From assembly GCA_943908385.1 (NCBI GenBank), contig CALTTF010000005.1, forward strand, positions 1-55,017: 55,017 nucleotides of DNA. The letters run 5' to 3'. The position numbers and the translations under genes were made by a program. The notes under the pieces are model-generated. The model ran no database searches and was not told the DNA's origin. It saw nothing but the letters and a program-made list of their open reading frames with translations. Of the stretch, positions 7,447-15,763 are shown in pieces. The stretch's first letter is position 1, and each line of letters begins with the position of its first letter. This stretch comes from an uncultured Corynebacterium sp. GTDB taxonomy: Bacteria > Actinomycetota > Actinomycetes > Mycobacteriales > Mycobacteriaceae.

Positions 7447-8016
7447 ATGTTTCCCGACGTGCTGGTCCGTATTTCCGCGCGCGGCGCATACTGCAGCGGC
7501 ACGCTGCTAGCGCCGGATCTGGTGTTGACGTGCAACCACTTTTTCAGGGAGCACACTAACGGCGCGGCAGTGCGGGTCGGGAAGAAAATCCGCACCATCC
7601 GCAGCGTGGAACCAGTCGACGGCACCGATATCGCGGTGGTCCGCACCCGGCCGTTCCAGCATCTTGAAGGCGCGGATTTCCCTGCCCTCGACAATGCTCC
7701 GGCGGTAGGCACACCGACAGTCACCCTCGGATACGGCGGGCGCGCAAAACGCCTTCAGGCGCGCGACGGCCATCTGCTCCTGCCGCTGCCGGTGGCGATC
7801 TCGCGCACAGGCTCGCTCGTGCGTCCGGCCGGCATCGTGTTCAACCGGACGCCGGCGATCAAGGGCGATTCCGGTGGGCCGGTACTGGCGGGCGGAAGGA
7901 TCGTCGGCGTCCAATCGCTCATCGTCGACCCGTTCGGGCGGAACTCCCACTTCGCGGTGGTCAATGTCCTTCCGGCCACGCTGAAACAGCGGCTCGAGGA
8001 CGAGCTCAGCGGCTAG
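7447..8016 (+). CDS. Trypsin-like (S1) serine protease without a signal peptide
   Basis: A 189-residue chymotrypsin-fold protein. The triad is complete: LTCNHFF (His), GTDIAVVR (Asp) and KGDSGGPVL (Ser). No signal peptide or membrane segment is evident; the protein starts MFPDVLVRISARGAYCSGTLL, directly at the first barrel strand. It would therefore be cytosolic, or exported by another route, which is unusual for this family. The ATG is chosen because it follows TACGAT by seven bases; a GTG two codons upstream is the alternative. Its stop codon shares the bases CTAG with the stop of the convergent helicase gene. Confidence 0.82.
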   Translation: MFPDVLVRISARGAYCSGTLLAPDLVLTCNHFFREHTNGAAVRVGKKIRTIRSVEPVDGTDIAVVRTRPFQHLEGADFPALDNAPAVGTPTVTLGYGGRAKRLQARDGHLLLPLPVAISRTGSLVRPAGIVFNRTPAIKGDSGGPVLAGGRIVGVQSLIVDPFGRNSHFAVVNVLPATLKQRLEDELSG

Positions 8017-10772
8017 TTGCCGATCGCCACGACACCGCGGCGGATCGCTTCGACCGCGCGGCGGGCGTTGTGCTTGATCTCGTCGGAGTAACCGGTCTGG
8101 ACGATTTGCTCGAGCAGGTCGATGACCTGGCGGCACCAGCGCACGAAATCACCTGGGGTGAGTTCCGCGCCGGACTCGGCGGCCGCGGCCAGAGCGTAGC
8201 CGAGGGGCGCGCCGGCGGCCCACTGGTGCAGCGACAGCGCGAAACCGGGGTCCGGCATATTCGTCGGGGGCAGCCTGTGGCGCTGCTCGTCACTGGCGAG
8301 CTCGCCGTAGATGCGCTGGGTGTCGTTCATCGCGTCAGCCATGCGGTCGGTGGCCGCTTCCGGGTAGCCGCCGGTGGCCTTGCGGTTCTCGAAGACGCAC
8401 ATCGAGGCCACGCCGGCGAGTTCCGCCGGGTCGAGCTCGTCCCAGATCCCGCGCTTCAGGCACTGGGCGACAAGCAGATCGGAGACATTGTGGATCCGGG
8501 CGAGGCGCTCGCCTTCCTCGGTGACGGTGGGCTCGCCGTCGACAAGCTCGACGTAGTCCATCTCCGTGAGCAGGCCGATGATGCGCTCGAACATGCGGCC
8601 CAAGGTGTCGGTCTGGGTGTCCACGTTCGCCTGCGCCGCCGCCAGGGCGCGTTCCTCCCGCACGAGGTCCTCACCGAGCCGGGCGAGCCGTTCACGGTCG
8701 GCGGCCGGCCACGAGTGGACCGGGTGGGCGCGGATCGCGTCGCGGAGTTCCAGCACCTTCTTCGACGTGCGCGTTCTCGCCTTTTCCTTCAGCTTCTTCG
8801 GCGGGCGGAAGTTGCCTTTCGCCAAAGCCTGAACGACGCGGCGTGTGTGGCGGCGTGGTTTGTGCGCGACATCGCTCGGCACCTTGATATTGCCTACGAC
8901 GACCGGCGCATTGCCGAATGACGCGGCATCGATGCGCCCGGACCAGCCGCGTTCGGTGGTGATCCACGGGCGTGGGTCGTCCTTCCTGCCAGCCGGCGCG
9001 ACAACGGCGGCGAGCTCGGGCCGCCGCTTCGATGGCAGCGCGATGACCTCGCCGACCTGGAGGCGGCCGAGCACCTTCTGGATCTCCTTGTGGCGCTCGT
9101 CGATCGAGCTCTTCTTCGCGCGCTTCTCCTCTTCGGCCAGGTCGCGGCGCAGTCGCGTGTAGTCGACGAGGTCCGCGGCGATATCGCCGTCGGCGTCGCC
9201 GAAACCGAGCTCTTCCACAGCGGCGTCGAGTTCGGCGCGCAGCTTATCGACGCTGCCCTTCTGCCGCTCGATCTTGCGCACCTCCCCGACGACGCTGCGG
9301 TCGGTCTGGAACTGGGCGAAGGACTTCTCGATGAGCCGGATGGAGTCCTCGAAGCCGTTCATCTGCAGCATGTTGATGGCCATGTTGTAGCCGGGCGTGA
9401 ACAGCGAGATGAGCGGATACGTGCGGGTAGAGGCGAGACCTGCGACCTGGCGCGGGTCCATCGCCGGCGCCCACTGCACCACGGCGTTGCCGATCGAGTC
9501 GATGCCGCGCCGACCCGCGCGGCCTGTCAACTGGGTGTACTGGCCGGGAGTCAGGTCGACGTGGGCGTCGCCGTTGAATTTGACCATCTTCTCCAGCACG
9601 ACCGTGCGCGCCGGCATATTGATGCCCAGCGCGAGCGTCTCCGTGGCGAAGACAACGCGGACGAGACCTTCGACGAAGAGCTGCTCCACGATGTGCTTGA
9701 AGGCCGGGAGCATGCCGGCGTGGTGCGCCGCGAATCCGCGGGACCATGCGGTGCGCAGCTGGCGGTAGTTGAGCACGTCGAGGTCTTCCTCGGGAATGCC
9801 CTCCACGCCTTCGTCCGCGATCTCCTTGATGCGCTTGGCTTCCTCCGGCGTGGTCAGCTCCTTGCGTGAGCGCAGGCACTGGAACAGAGCGCCGTCGCAG
9901 CCGGCGCGGGAGAAGATGAACACGATGGCAGGCAGCATGTCGCGGCCCTTGAGCGCTTCCACGACTTCTGGGCGCCCGACCGGGCGGACACGATCCTGCG
10001 GGCGGCGTCCGCCGCTGCGTCCCCTGCCTCGACCGCCGCTAGAACGCGAGCGGAACCCGCGGCCTTCCTCGAAGTCGCGGCGGCCTTCGTCGGAGTCGGT
10101 CTCGAGCCGCTCGATGGCGCGCTCGAGGTCGCGGTTGACGTGGTCGGAGCCGGGCTCGAACAGCGGCATGATCCTGCGCTGCACCATCATGAATTGGTTC
10201 AGCGGCACAGGGCGCTTCTCGGAGACGATCACGTCGGTGTCGCCGCGGACCTCGTCGAGCCACTGCCCGAATTCCTCGGAATTGGACACGGTCGCCGACA
10301 GCCCGATGATGCGCGCCGACTCGTCGAGGTTGAGGATGATCTCCTCCCACACGGCGCCGCGGTCGCGGTCGGCGAGGTAGTGAATCTCGTCCATGACCAC
10401 GTGCGAAAGGCGATCGAGCGCCGGCGATTCCGCGTAGATCATGTTGCGGAGCACCTCGGTGGTCATGACCACGATCTCCGCGTTTCCGTTGATGCTCGTG
10501 TCGCCGGTGAGCAAGCCGACGGCATCCTCGCCATGCTCGTCGACAAGGTCGTGGTACTTCTGGTTGCTCAGCGCCTTGATCGGCGTGGTGTAGAAGCATT
10601 TCGTCCCGCGCGACAGCGCCAGCGACACCGCGAATTCGCCGACGACGGTCTTGCCGGAGCCGGTCGGGGCGCACACGAGCACGCCGCGGTCGGCTTCGAC
10701 GGCTTCGCACGCCTCGATCTGGAAATCGTCGAGGGGAAAGGGCTTGCTCGCGCGGAACTCATCGAGGTGCAT
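8013..10772 (-). CDS. helY: Superfamily 2 DEAD/DEAH-box RNA helicase, Ski2/Mtr4-like HelY
   Basis: A 919-residue helicase. The first RecA domain has CAPTGSGKTVVGEF (Walker A), the TTPIKALSNQK motif Ia and VMDEIHYL (DEVH-type motif II); SATVSNSEEF is motif III. The second domain has ATETLALGINMPAR and QLTGRAGRRG (motif VI). A Gly/Arg-rich low-complexity loop around SRSSGGRGRGRSGG (about residues 245-265) precedes it. The C-terminal ~350 residues resemble the Ski2 family helical domain. Gene order helY-tatC-tatA matches mycobacteria. The ATG in MHLDEF is preferred over a GTG three codons earlier. Contains one copy of the dispersed 11-mer. Confidence 0.9.
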   Translation of the reverse strand: MHLDEFRASKPFPLDDFQIEACEAVEADRGVLVCAPTGSGKTVVGEFAVSLALSRGTKCFYTTPIKALSNQKYHDLVDEHGEDAVGLLTGDTSINGNAEIVVMTTEVLRNMIYAESPALDRLSHVVMDEIHYLADRDRGAVWEEIILNLDESARIIGLSATVSNSEEFGQWLDEVRGDTDVIVSEKRPVPLNQFMMVQRRIMPLFEPGSDHVNRDLERAIERLETDSDEGRRDFEEGRGFRSRSSGGRGRGRSGGRRPQDRVRPVGRPEVVEALKGRDMLPAIVFIFSRAGCDGALFQCLRSRKELTTPEEAKRIKEIADEGVEGIPEEDLDVLNYRQLRTAWSRGFAAHHAGMLPAFKHIVEQLFVEGLVRVVFATETLALGINMPARTVVLEKMVKFNGDAHVDLTPGQYTQLTGRAGRRGIDSIGNAVVQWAPAMDPRQVAGLASTRTYPLISLFTPGYNMAINMLQMNGFEDSIRLIEKSFAQFQTDRSVVGEVRKIERQKGSVDKLRAELDAAVEELGFGDADGDIAADLVDYTRLRRDLAEEEKRAKKSSIDERHKEIQKVLGRLQVGEVIALPSKRRPELAAVVAPAGRKDDPRPWITTERGWSGRIDAASFGNAPVVVGNIKVPSDVAHKPRRHTRRVVQALAKGNFRPPKKLKEKARTRTSKKVLELRDAIRAHPVHSWPAADRERLARLGEDLVREERALAAAQANVDTQTDTLGRMFERIIGLLTEMDYVELVDGEPTVTEEGERLARIHNVSDLLVAQCLKRGIWDELDPAELAGVASMCVFENRKATGGYPEAATDRMADAMNDTQRIYGELASDEQRHRLPPTNMPDPGFALSLHQWAAGAPLGYALAAAAESGAELTPGDFVRWCRQVIDLLEQIVQTGYSDEIKHNARRAVEAIRRGVVAIGN
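9242..9252 (+). repeat. Dispersed 11-mer (copy 3)
   Basis: In helY, read as Val-Asp-Lys. Confidence 0.9.
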
Positions 10773-10793
10773 GCCCACCACCCTAACCGAGTA

Positions 10794-11849
10794 TCAGAGC
10801 ACGTCGTCGAAGAAGTTCGGCGTATCAGCGCGCCCGCTTATCGACGTCGACCCGTTGCCCCCGCCGTCCGTGTCCGCGCCAGTTGAAATCGGTGCCGGAC
10901 GGTCAATGGCGCTTGCCGTTCCAAGACCGGAGGCGGCGCCGATCGGGGCGGGCGCGTCGATGGGGCCGGAGGCTTCTTCGTCGTCAAGCTCAGCCCAGTC
11001 GCTGGTCTGCCTTCCCGCGCGTTTGTCGTGGATGCGGCAGAACTGGAAAGCCAATTCCACGAGCAGGCACAGCGAGAGCGCTAGAACGATCATCGAGAAC
11101 GGGTCCTGGCCCGGGGTGATCACGGCGGCGAAGATGAACAGCGCCACGATGATGATGCGGCGCTTGTCTTGGACCTGCTCGTAGCGCAGCAAACCCGCAA
11201 GGTTGAGCATGATGAGCACCAGCGGGACTTCGAAGCTCACTCCGAAGATGACGATGAGCGCCAGAACGAAGTTGTAGTAGAGCTGGCCCGACAGCGCCGC
11301 GATCTGGTACTCCTTGCCGATCGACATGAGCAGTTCCAGCCCCTGGTCGACAATGAAGTACGCGATCACCGCGCCGGACACGAACAGAGTCACGGCGAGG
11401 CTGACGAAGCTCAACGTCCAGCGGCGCTCGTTCTTGTGCAGGCCCGGGGTGATGAACGCCCAGATCTGGTACAGCCATACCGGCGAGGCGAACACGAGTC
11501 CGGCCAGGAAACCGACCTTGATGCGCAGCATGAACATCTCGAACGGCGTGGTCGCGATCAGGCGGCACGAGCCGTCCGAGGTGAGGTCGGCGCGAAGCTC
11601 TGGCGGAAGCGAGCAGTACGGCCTGCGGATGAGCTCGCCAAGCGGCATGACCGGACCTGGCGCCCACTGGTACCAGATGAAGCCGACGATGGTGCCCGCG
11701 ACGATCGCTAGCAGCGAGACGATCACGCGGCGGCGCAGCTCCTGAAGGTGCTCCGTGAGCGACATGATCCCCTCGGGATCACGCTTTGCCCGCACCTTGG
11801 GGTTCTTCCGCGCCCGTTTCGGGCGCTTGGGTGAAACCGGTTGTCCCAC
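10794..11849 (-). CDS. tatC: Sec-independent protein translocase TatC
   Basis: A polytopic protein of 351 residues, the twin-arginine signal receptor. The family start MSLTEHLQELRRRV is preceded by a basic 28-residue N-terminal extension (KRPKRARKNPKVRAKR), also known in mycobacteria. Six hydrophobic segments follow, with FEMFMLRIKVGFLAG and SFEVPLVLIML as family blocks. The C-terminal 60 residues are a hydrophilic Asp/Ala/Gly-rich tail ending with the dispersed 11-mer, where it encodes Ser-Ile-Ser and uses the rare ATA codon. The start is GTG, with only a weak ribosome-binding site; an internal ATG at the MSLTEH position is the alternative. It lies 9 bases after tatA. Confidence 0.92.
   Translation of the reverse strand: MGQPVSPKRPKRARKNPKVRAKRDPEGIMSLTEHLQELRRRVIVSLLAIVAGTIVGFIWYQWAPGPVMPLGELIRRPYCSLPPELRADLTSDGSCRLIATTPFEMFMLRIKVGFLAGLVFASPVWLYQIWAFITPGLHKNERRWTLSFVSLAVTLFVSGAVIAYFIVDQGLELLMSIGKEYQIAALSGQLYYNFVLALIVIFGVSFEVPLVLIMLNLAGLLRYEQVQDKRRIIIVALFIFAAVITPGQDPFSMIVLALSLCLLVELAFQFCRIHDKRAGRQTSDWAELDDEEASGPIDAPAPIGAASGLGTASAIDRPAPISTGADTDGGGNGSTSISGRADTPNFFDDVL
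10836..10846 (+). repeat. Dispersed 11-mer (copy 4)
   Basis: Near the 3' end of tatC, read as Ser-Ile-Ser with the rare codon ATA. Confidence 0.9.
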
Positions 11850-11858
11850 GGGGAGCGC

Positions 11859-12185
11859 TTAGGCGTTCGGGTTCGTGCCCGGCTGGTTCGGCTGCTGCTG
11901 GTTCTGCGGCTGATTCCAGAACCCCTGCTCGACGCTTTGCTGCGCCTGGCTGGCCGGGTTCTGGGTGATCTCGCGCTGCTGCTGGTTCTGCTGTGCTGCG
12001 TCGGTCGCCGCATTCGCCGCACCTGCGCCCTGCTGCTTGCCGTCGTTCTGCATCTCGTTGACCTCGGACTTGAAGATGCGGGCGGAGCGGCCCACCGAGC
12101 GGGCCAGCTCAGGCAGCTTCGTCGCGCCGAAGAGCAGCAGGACGACGAAGACGATGAGGAGAATTTCCCATGGGCCAACACTCAT
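11859..12185 (-). CDS. tatA: Sec-independent protein translocase TatA
   Basis: A 108-residue protein with one N-terminal membrane helix (GPWEILLIVFVVLLLFG), the conserved FGATKLPELARSVG hinge and amphipathic helix, and a long Gln/Asn/Pro-rich tail (residues 50-108, NQQQ repeats). It forms the translocation pore with TatC, the next gene. AAAGGA six bases before the ATG is a good ribosome-binding site. Confidence 0.95.
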   Translation of the reverse strand: MSVGPWEILLIVFVVLLLFGATKLPELARSVGRSARIFKSEVNEMQNDGKQQGAGAANAATDAAQQNQQQREITQNPASQAQQSVEQGFWNQPQNQQQPNQPGTNPNA

Positions 12186-12246
12186 TGGAGTTCCTTTCGG
12201 AGTATTTCTATCTGCGCGTTCGAGCGCGGGGCGCGTCTGTTAAGCC

Positions 12247-13200
12247 TTAAGCATAACGCTCGAGACCCGCAGATCCACGAGCGGCGACGGCTTCGGCGAT
12301 ATGCGGGGGTGAAACCACGCGCACGCGGTCGGCTTGGCTCAGGCAGAACCGGATCAGCCAATCGTCGCTGCCGTACGGCATTGTCGCGGCGACCCACCCG
12401 TGGTCGGTTTGGTTCTGGTCGTTGGTGTCGGCCACGTCGATCTGCCAGTAGTCCGCCAGCCACGTGGCCTCGCTGGCGATCCGCAGCTCCGCGACATTCG
12501 CCTGGCGGAAGCCGAAGGGGTCGTCGGCGTCATAGGTTACAGAGGGTGCCGGGGTGGACGGGGCGTCGAGAAGCTGCGCGTCTTTGATGCGGTCCAAGCG
12601 GAACGTCTTCGGGTCGCCGTCCTCGAAGGCGGACAAGTACGTGTTGCCATCGCGGTGGAACAGCCCCATCGGCGAGACCGTGCGGGCGCGCACCGTGTCG
12701 GAGGTCGCGGAATAGTACGTGAGCTCCAGCATGCGGCGCTGCGAAAGAGCCTTGGAGACCACTGCTTCCGGGCCCGATGTCTGCGGCTGCTCCGCGTCGG
12801 GAACGCCTTTCGCGCGCATCACGTCGCGCAGCTTCTGCGCCGCGGAATTCACCGCGCGCTGATCCACCAGTCCCGGCATGGTCTCCAGCGATTCGAGGGT
12901 GAGCAGCAGGGCGTTCGCCTCCGTCGGGGTGAGGCGAAGCGGCGTGTTCAGCCCTTGGTCGTCGATGACCGTGACACCGGTCCACTCTGCGGCTAAGTCG
13001 ATGAGCTCGCCCGGGCCACTGCCCACGCCGGACATCTGCAGGCGGCGCAGATCGTCCATCACCTCGGCCGGCGAGTGCCCCAGGTCGCGCGCGATCTCCA
13101 TCGGCGTGGCCTGCGGGTGCTTGTGCAGGTACGGGATCAGGTTCAGCGCCCGCACCAATGCTGCGAGCTTTTCCGGACTGTCTTTCCTCGCCTCAGCCAT
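12247..13200 (-). CDS. pafC: WYL-domain transcriptional regulator PafC
   Basis: A 317-residue protein with an N-terminal winged-helix-like region (KLAALVRALNLIPYLHKH...PMEIARDLG, residues about 10-60) and a central WYL domain (RRMLELTYYSATSDTVRARTVSPMGLFHRDGNTYLSAF). In mycobacteria PafB and PafC act as one activator of the LexA-independent DNA-damage response; they sit in the paf operon but are not needed for pupylation. The ATG overlaps the end of pafB by 8 bases, so translation is likely coupled. Confidence 0.9.
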   Translation of the reverse strand: MAEARKDSPEKLAALVRALNLIPYLHKHPQATPMEIARDLGHSPAEVMDDLRRLQMSGVGSGPGELIDLAAEWTGVTVIDDQGLNTPLRLTPTEANALLLTLESLETMPGLVDQRAVNSAAQKLRDVMRAKGVPDAEQPQTSGPEAVVSKALSQRRMLELTYYSATSDTVRARTVSPMGLFHRDGNTYLSAFEDGDPKTFRLDRIKDAQLLDAPSTPAPSVTYDADDPFGFRQANVAELRIASEATWLADYWQIDVADTNDQNQTDHGWVAATMPYGSDDWLIRFCLSQADRVRVVSPPHIAEAVAARGSAGLERYA

Positions 13201-14149
13201 GAACGCTCTCCCCTCCTGCTGTCTGTTCCGCCGCGGCACGGAGCAGTGCGACGACGTCGTCGCGGACATCGGCCGGCTCCAGCACCACTGCATCGGGTGC
13301 GGCACTCGCGGCCGTGCGCACGAGCCAATCGCGTTCGACGTTGGTGAGGGCCACGGTGCCGTCGTCACGCGTCGTGCCCGCGTTGACGAGCTCGTGCGCG
13401 GTGCCTTCCTCGACGCGGATGACGGCGTCGACCACGGGGCCGCGCAAAGAATCCTCAACGACCTGCTGCAGCGGCCGGTCCGGGTGGTGGAAATCGTCCG
13501 CTTTGACCTTGCGGACGTCACTGACGCGCACGGCGCGGAAACTGCGCTCGGCGCCGCGCTCGACGTCGAAACCGACTACATACGCGCGGTTGTTGAGCGC
13601 GACGATGCCCCACGGATCCATCGTGCGCGTCTGCGGCGTGGCCGTCGGTGACGGGCGGTAGGTGAAGCGCATGCGGGTGTTCGAGCGCACGCACGCGGTG
13701 ACGGCGGTGACGGTGTCCGCGTCGAGGCGCGAAATGTCGTTGTCCAGCGCGGCGATCGGCGGCGCGTCGAACGTGCGGGTGGCACCGCCCGCGGCGATCT
13801 TCGTCCAGCCGGACCGCGCGAAGGCGCCGAGGCTTCCTGCCGTGCCGAGGTCGCCGGCGAGACCGAGCACGAACGCTTCCTCGTCCGTGAACGCGATGGG
13901 CGGAAGCTCGTAGACGTCCTTGTCCACCCAGATCAGGCCGTTTTCCATGCGGGCGGGAACGCCGGCGCGGCGCAGGGACCGCACGTCGCGGCCGAGCATG
14001 CGGGTCAGCGCGATATCGGTGCGGCCTTTGTACCCCTCGACGTGGGTGCGCACCCACTCGTATTCGCGGGGCTTGGCGGAGCCGAGCAATGCGAAAGTGA
14101 GGTTGGTCAACCTCTCGATGACATCGATGTGGCCCGGTGTCTCAGCCAC
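13193..14149 (-). CDS. pafB: WYL-domain transcriptional regulator PafB
   Basis: A 318-residue partner of PafC with the same layout: N-terminal helix-turn-helix (VIERLTNLTFALL through SLRRAGVPAR, residues about 10-70) and a WYL domain around MRFTYRPSPTATPQTRTMDPWGIVALNNRAYVVGF. It overlaps pafA and pafC by 8 bases each. The N-terminal module with its TDIALTRMLGRDVRSLRRAGV looks DNA-binding. Confidence 0.9.
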   Translation of the reverse strand: MAETPGHIDVIERLTNLTFALLGSAKPREYEWVRTHVEGYKGRTDIALTRMLGRDVRSLRRAGVPARMENGLIWVDKDVYELPPIAFTDEEAFVLGLAGDLGTAGSLGAFARSGWTKIAAGGATRTFDAPPIAALDNDISRLDADTVTAVTACVRSNTRMRFTYRPSPTATPQTRTMDPWGIVALNNRAYVVGFDVERGAERSFRAVRVSDVRKVKADDFHHPDRPLQQVVEDSLRGPVVDAVIRVEEGTAHELVNAGTTRDDGTVALTNVERDWLVRTAASAAPDAVVLEPADVRDDVVALLRAAAEQTAGGESVHG

Positions 14150-15560
14150 GGATCCCTCCCTGCGCGTCGTTCAAGTGCTCGCGGTTCGTCTCCATATAGC
14201 TAAGCAGATCGTCGACGCGCGCGTCGGTCGTGGCGAAAGGATCCTGCAGGTCCACCGTCTGCGGCTCCGGGCGGTCGACTTTGAGGTGCACCCAGTCCAC
14301 GGTGTAGCGGGCGCCGAGCTCCCGGGCACGGGCGAGGAACTCAGCGCGCATGGCGGCGCGGGTCGTCTGCGGCGCCGTCTTGGCCGCCTGCGCGATGGCG
14401 TCGTCGGTGGTCCACCGCTTCACCATGCCCTTGCGCTGCAGCAGGTAGAACAGCCCGCGGTCGCGGTCGATGTCGTGGTACGCCAAGTCGATCTGCGCGA
14501 GCTTCGGGTGGTTCCAGTCCCCGCCGAGGCGAGCACGATAGCGCTCGAGCAGGTCACGCTTGATCACCCAGTCGATCTCGCCGGCGACCGGCCCGAAGTC
14601 CTGGCTCTCGACGCAGTCCAGCACGCGTCCCCAGAGCTCCACGACGCGGGCGAGTTCCTCGTTGGGCGTGCCTTCATCGGGGCGCTGATCCAGCCACTTT
14701 TCTGCGGCGGCATGCACGGCGCGCTGGACCTCGAGCGCCGTGACCGTGGAGCCGTCCTTCAGCTCCAGTGGGGTCTTGCCGGTCGGATCGAGCGCGATCT
14801 CCTTGATGTGCGCGATCGGGTCGGCGACGTCGAAGGCGGGCATCTCCCAGTCAGCCTCGAGCATCTCGATGACCAGCTGTGTCGAGCCCACTTTGAGCGC
14901 GAATGTCGGCTCCGCCATATTCGAGTCGCCGACAATGACGTGCATGCGGCGGAACCGGCTCGAATCGCCGTGGGGCTCGTCGCGGGTGTTGATGATCGGC
15001 CGCGTCCTCGTCGTCGCCGACGACACCCCTTCCCAGACCTGGTCCGCGCGCTGCGACAGCACGAAATGACCGTCCTTGCTGATCATGCCCGCGCCACACA
15101 GCAGCTGGCGGGTAATCAGAAACGGCAGCAGGCGCTTGCCGAAGTGCTTCAGCGACAGCTCCCGGCTGATCAGGTAATTCTCGTGCGTGCCGTAGGAGTT
15201 GCCGGCGGAGTCGACATTGTTCTTGAACAGGTAGACAACCCCGCCGATGCCCTCCGCCGCCAGCGCTTCCTGCGCCTGCACGGCGAGCTCGTTGAAGATC
15301 AGCTCGCCTGCCTTGTCGTGGTTGAGCAGCTGCGTCAGCGAGTCGCATTCCGCGGTCGCGTATTCCGGGTGCGCCCCCACGTCGAGGTAGAGCCGCGCGG
15401 CGTTCCCCGTGAAGATATTCGTGCTCTTGTACTGCGCCACGACTGGGCGAAACAGGTACCGCGCGATCTCCTCCGGCCGCAGCACAGCGGTGCCTTCCCG
15501 GGTGGCGGTGAGACCGAATTCAGTCTCGATGCCCATGATGCGGCGCGGGTACACCGCCAC
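14142..15560 (-). CDS. pafA: Pup-protein ligase PafA
   Basis: A 472-residue glutamine-synthetase-fold ligase that joins the C-terminal Glu of deamidated Pup to substrate lysines using ATP. The N-terminal RRIMGIETEFG motif contains the Mg-binding Glu; YLDVGAHPEYATAECD and FKNNVDSAGNSYGTHENYL are active-site segments shared with Dop. The start is a GTG whose G is the last base of the pup stop codon (TAGTG), so the two are translationally coupled. Confidence 0.95.
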   Translation of the reverse strand: MAVYPRRIMGIETEFGLTATREGTAVLRPEEIARYLFRPVVAQYKSTNIFTGNAARLYLDVGAHPEYATAECDSLTQLLNHDKAGELIFNELAVQAQEALAAEGIGGVVYLFKNNVDSAGNSYGTHENYLISRELSLKHFGKRLLPFLITRQLLCGAGMISKDGHFVLSQRADQVWEGVSSATTRTRPIINTRDEPHGDSSRFRRMHVIVGDSNMAEPTFALKVGSTQLVIEMLEADWEMPAFDVADPIAHIKEIALDPTGKTPLELKDGSTVTALEVQRAVHAAAEKWLDQRPDEGTPNEELARVVELWGRVLDCVESQDFGPVAGEIDWVIKRDLLERYRARLGGDWNHPKLAQIDLAYHDIDRDRGLFYLLQRKGMVKRWTTDDAIAQAAKTAPQTTRAAMRAEFLARARELGARYTVDWVHLKVDRPEPQTVDLQDPFATTDARVDDLLSYMETNREHLNDAQGGIRG

Positions 15561-15751
15561 TACTGACCGCCCTTTTGGACGTAGGAGCGGACGAATTCTT
15601 CGGCGTTGGTGTCCAACAGCGCGTCGATCTCGTCGAGCAAGTCGTCGGTGCCGGACGTGTTCACATTCACCTGGCCAGCATTCTGCGCGTCGCCCGGCTC
15701 GCCATCGCCGTTATCGCCGCCGCCGGAAATATTGATCTGATCCTGTGCCAT
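15560..15751 (-). CDS. pup: Prokaryotic ubiquitin-like protein Pup
   Basis: A 63-residue, mostly disordered tag. The C-terminal half has the conserved helix LLDEIDALLDTNAEEFVRSYVQKGGQ; the protein ends in Gly-Gly-Gln, so Dop must deamidate Gln to Glu before ligation. The N-terminal part is Gly/Asn/Asp-rich. A TAGGGT hexamer lies six bases before the ATG and its TAG is also the stop codon of dop. Confidence 0.96.
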   Translation of the reverse strand: MAQDQINISGGGDNGDGEPGDAQNAGQVNVNTSGTDDLLDEIDALLDTNAEEFVRSYVQKGGQ

Positions 15752-15757
15752 GCCTCT

Positions 15758-15763
15758 ACCCTA
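15758..15763 (-). promoter_or_regulatory. Leaderless -10 (TAGGGT) of pup, overlapping the dop stop
   Basis: TAGGGT then 6 bases then ATG. The first three bases are the dop stop codon. It would let pup-pafA-pafB-pafC be transcribed apart from dop. Confidence 0.55.

Noticed and set aside
13200..13521. N-terminal extension of pafC within pafB
   Set aside because: The extension is a frame-shifted reading of pafB; the ATG with 8-base overlap fits the operon.
13920..15566. A 548-codon rightward frame over pafA
   Set aside because: Antisense shadow of pafA.
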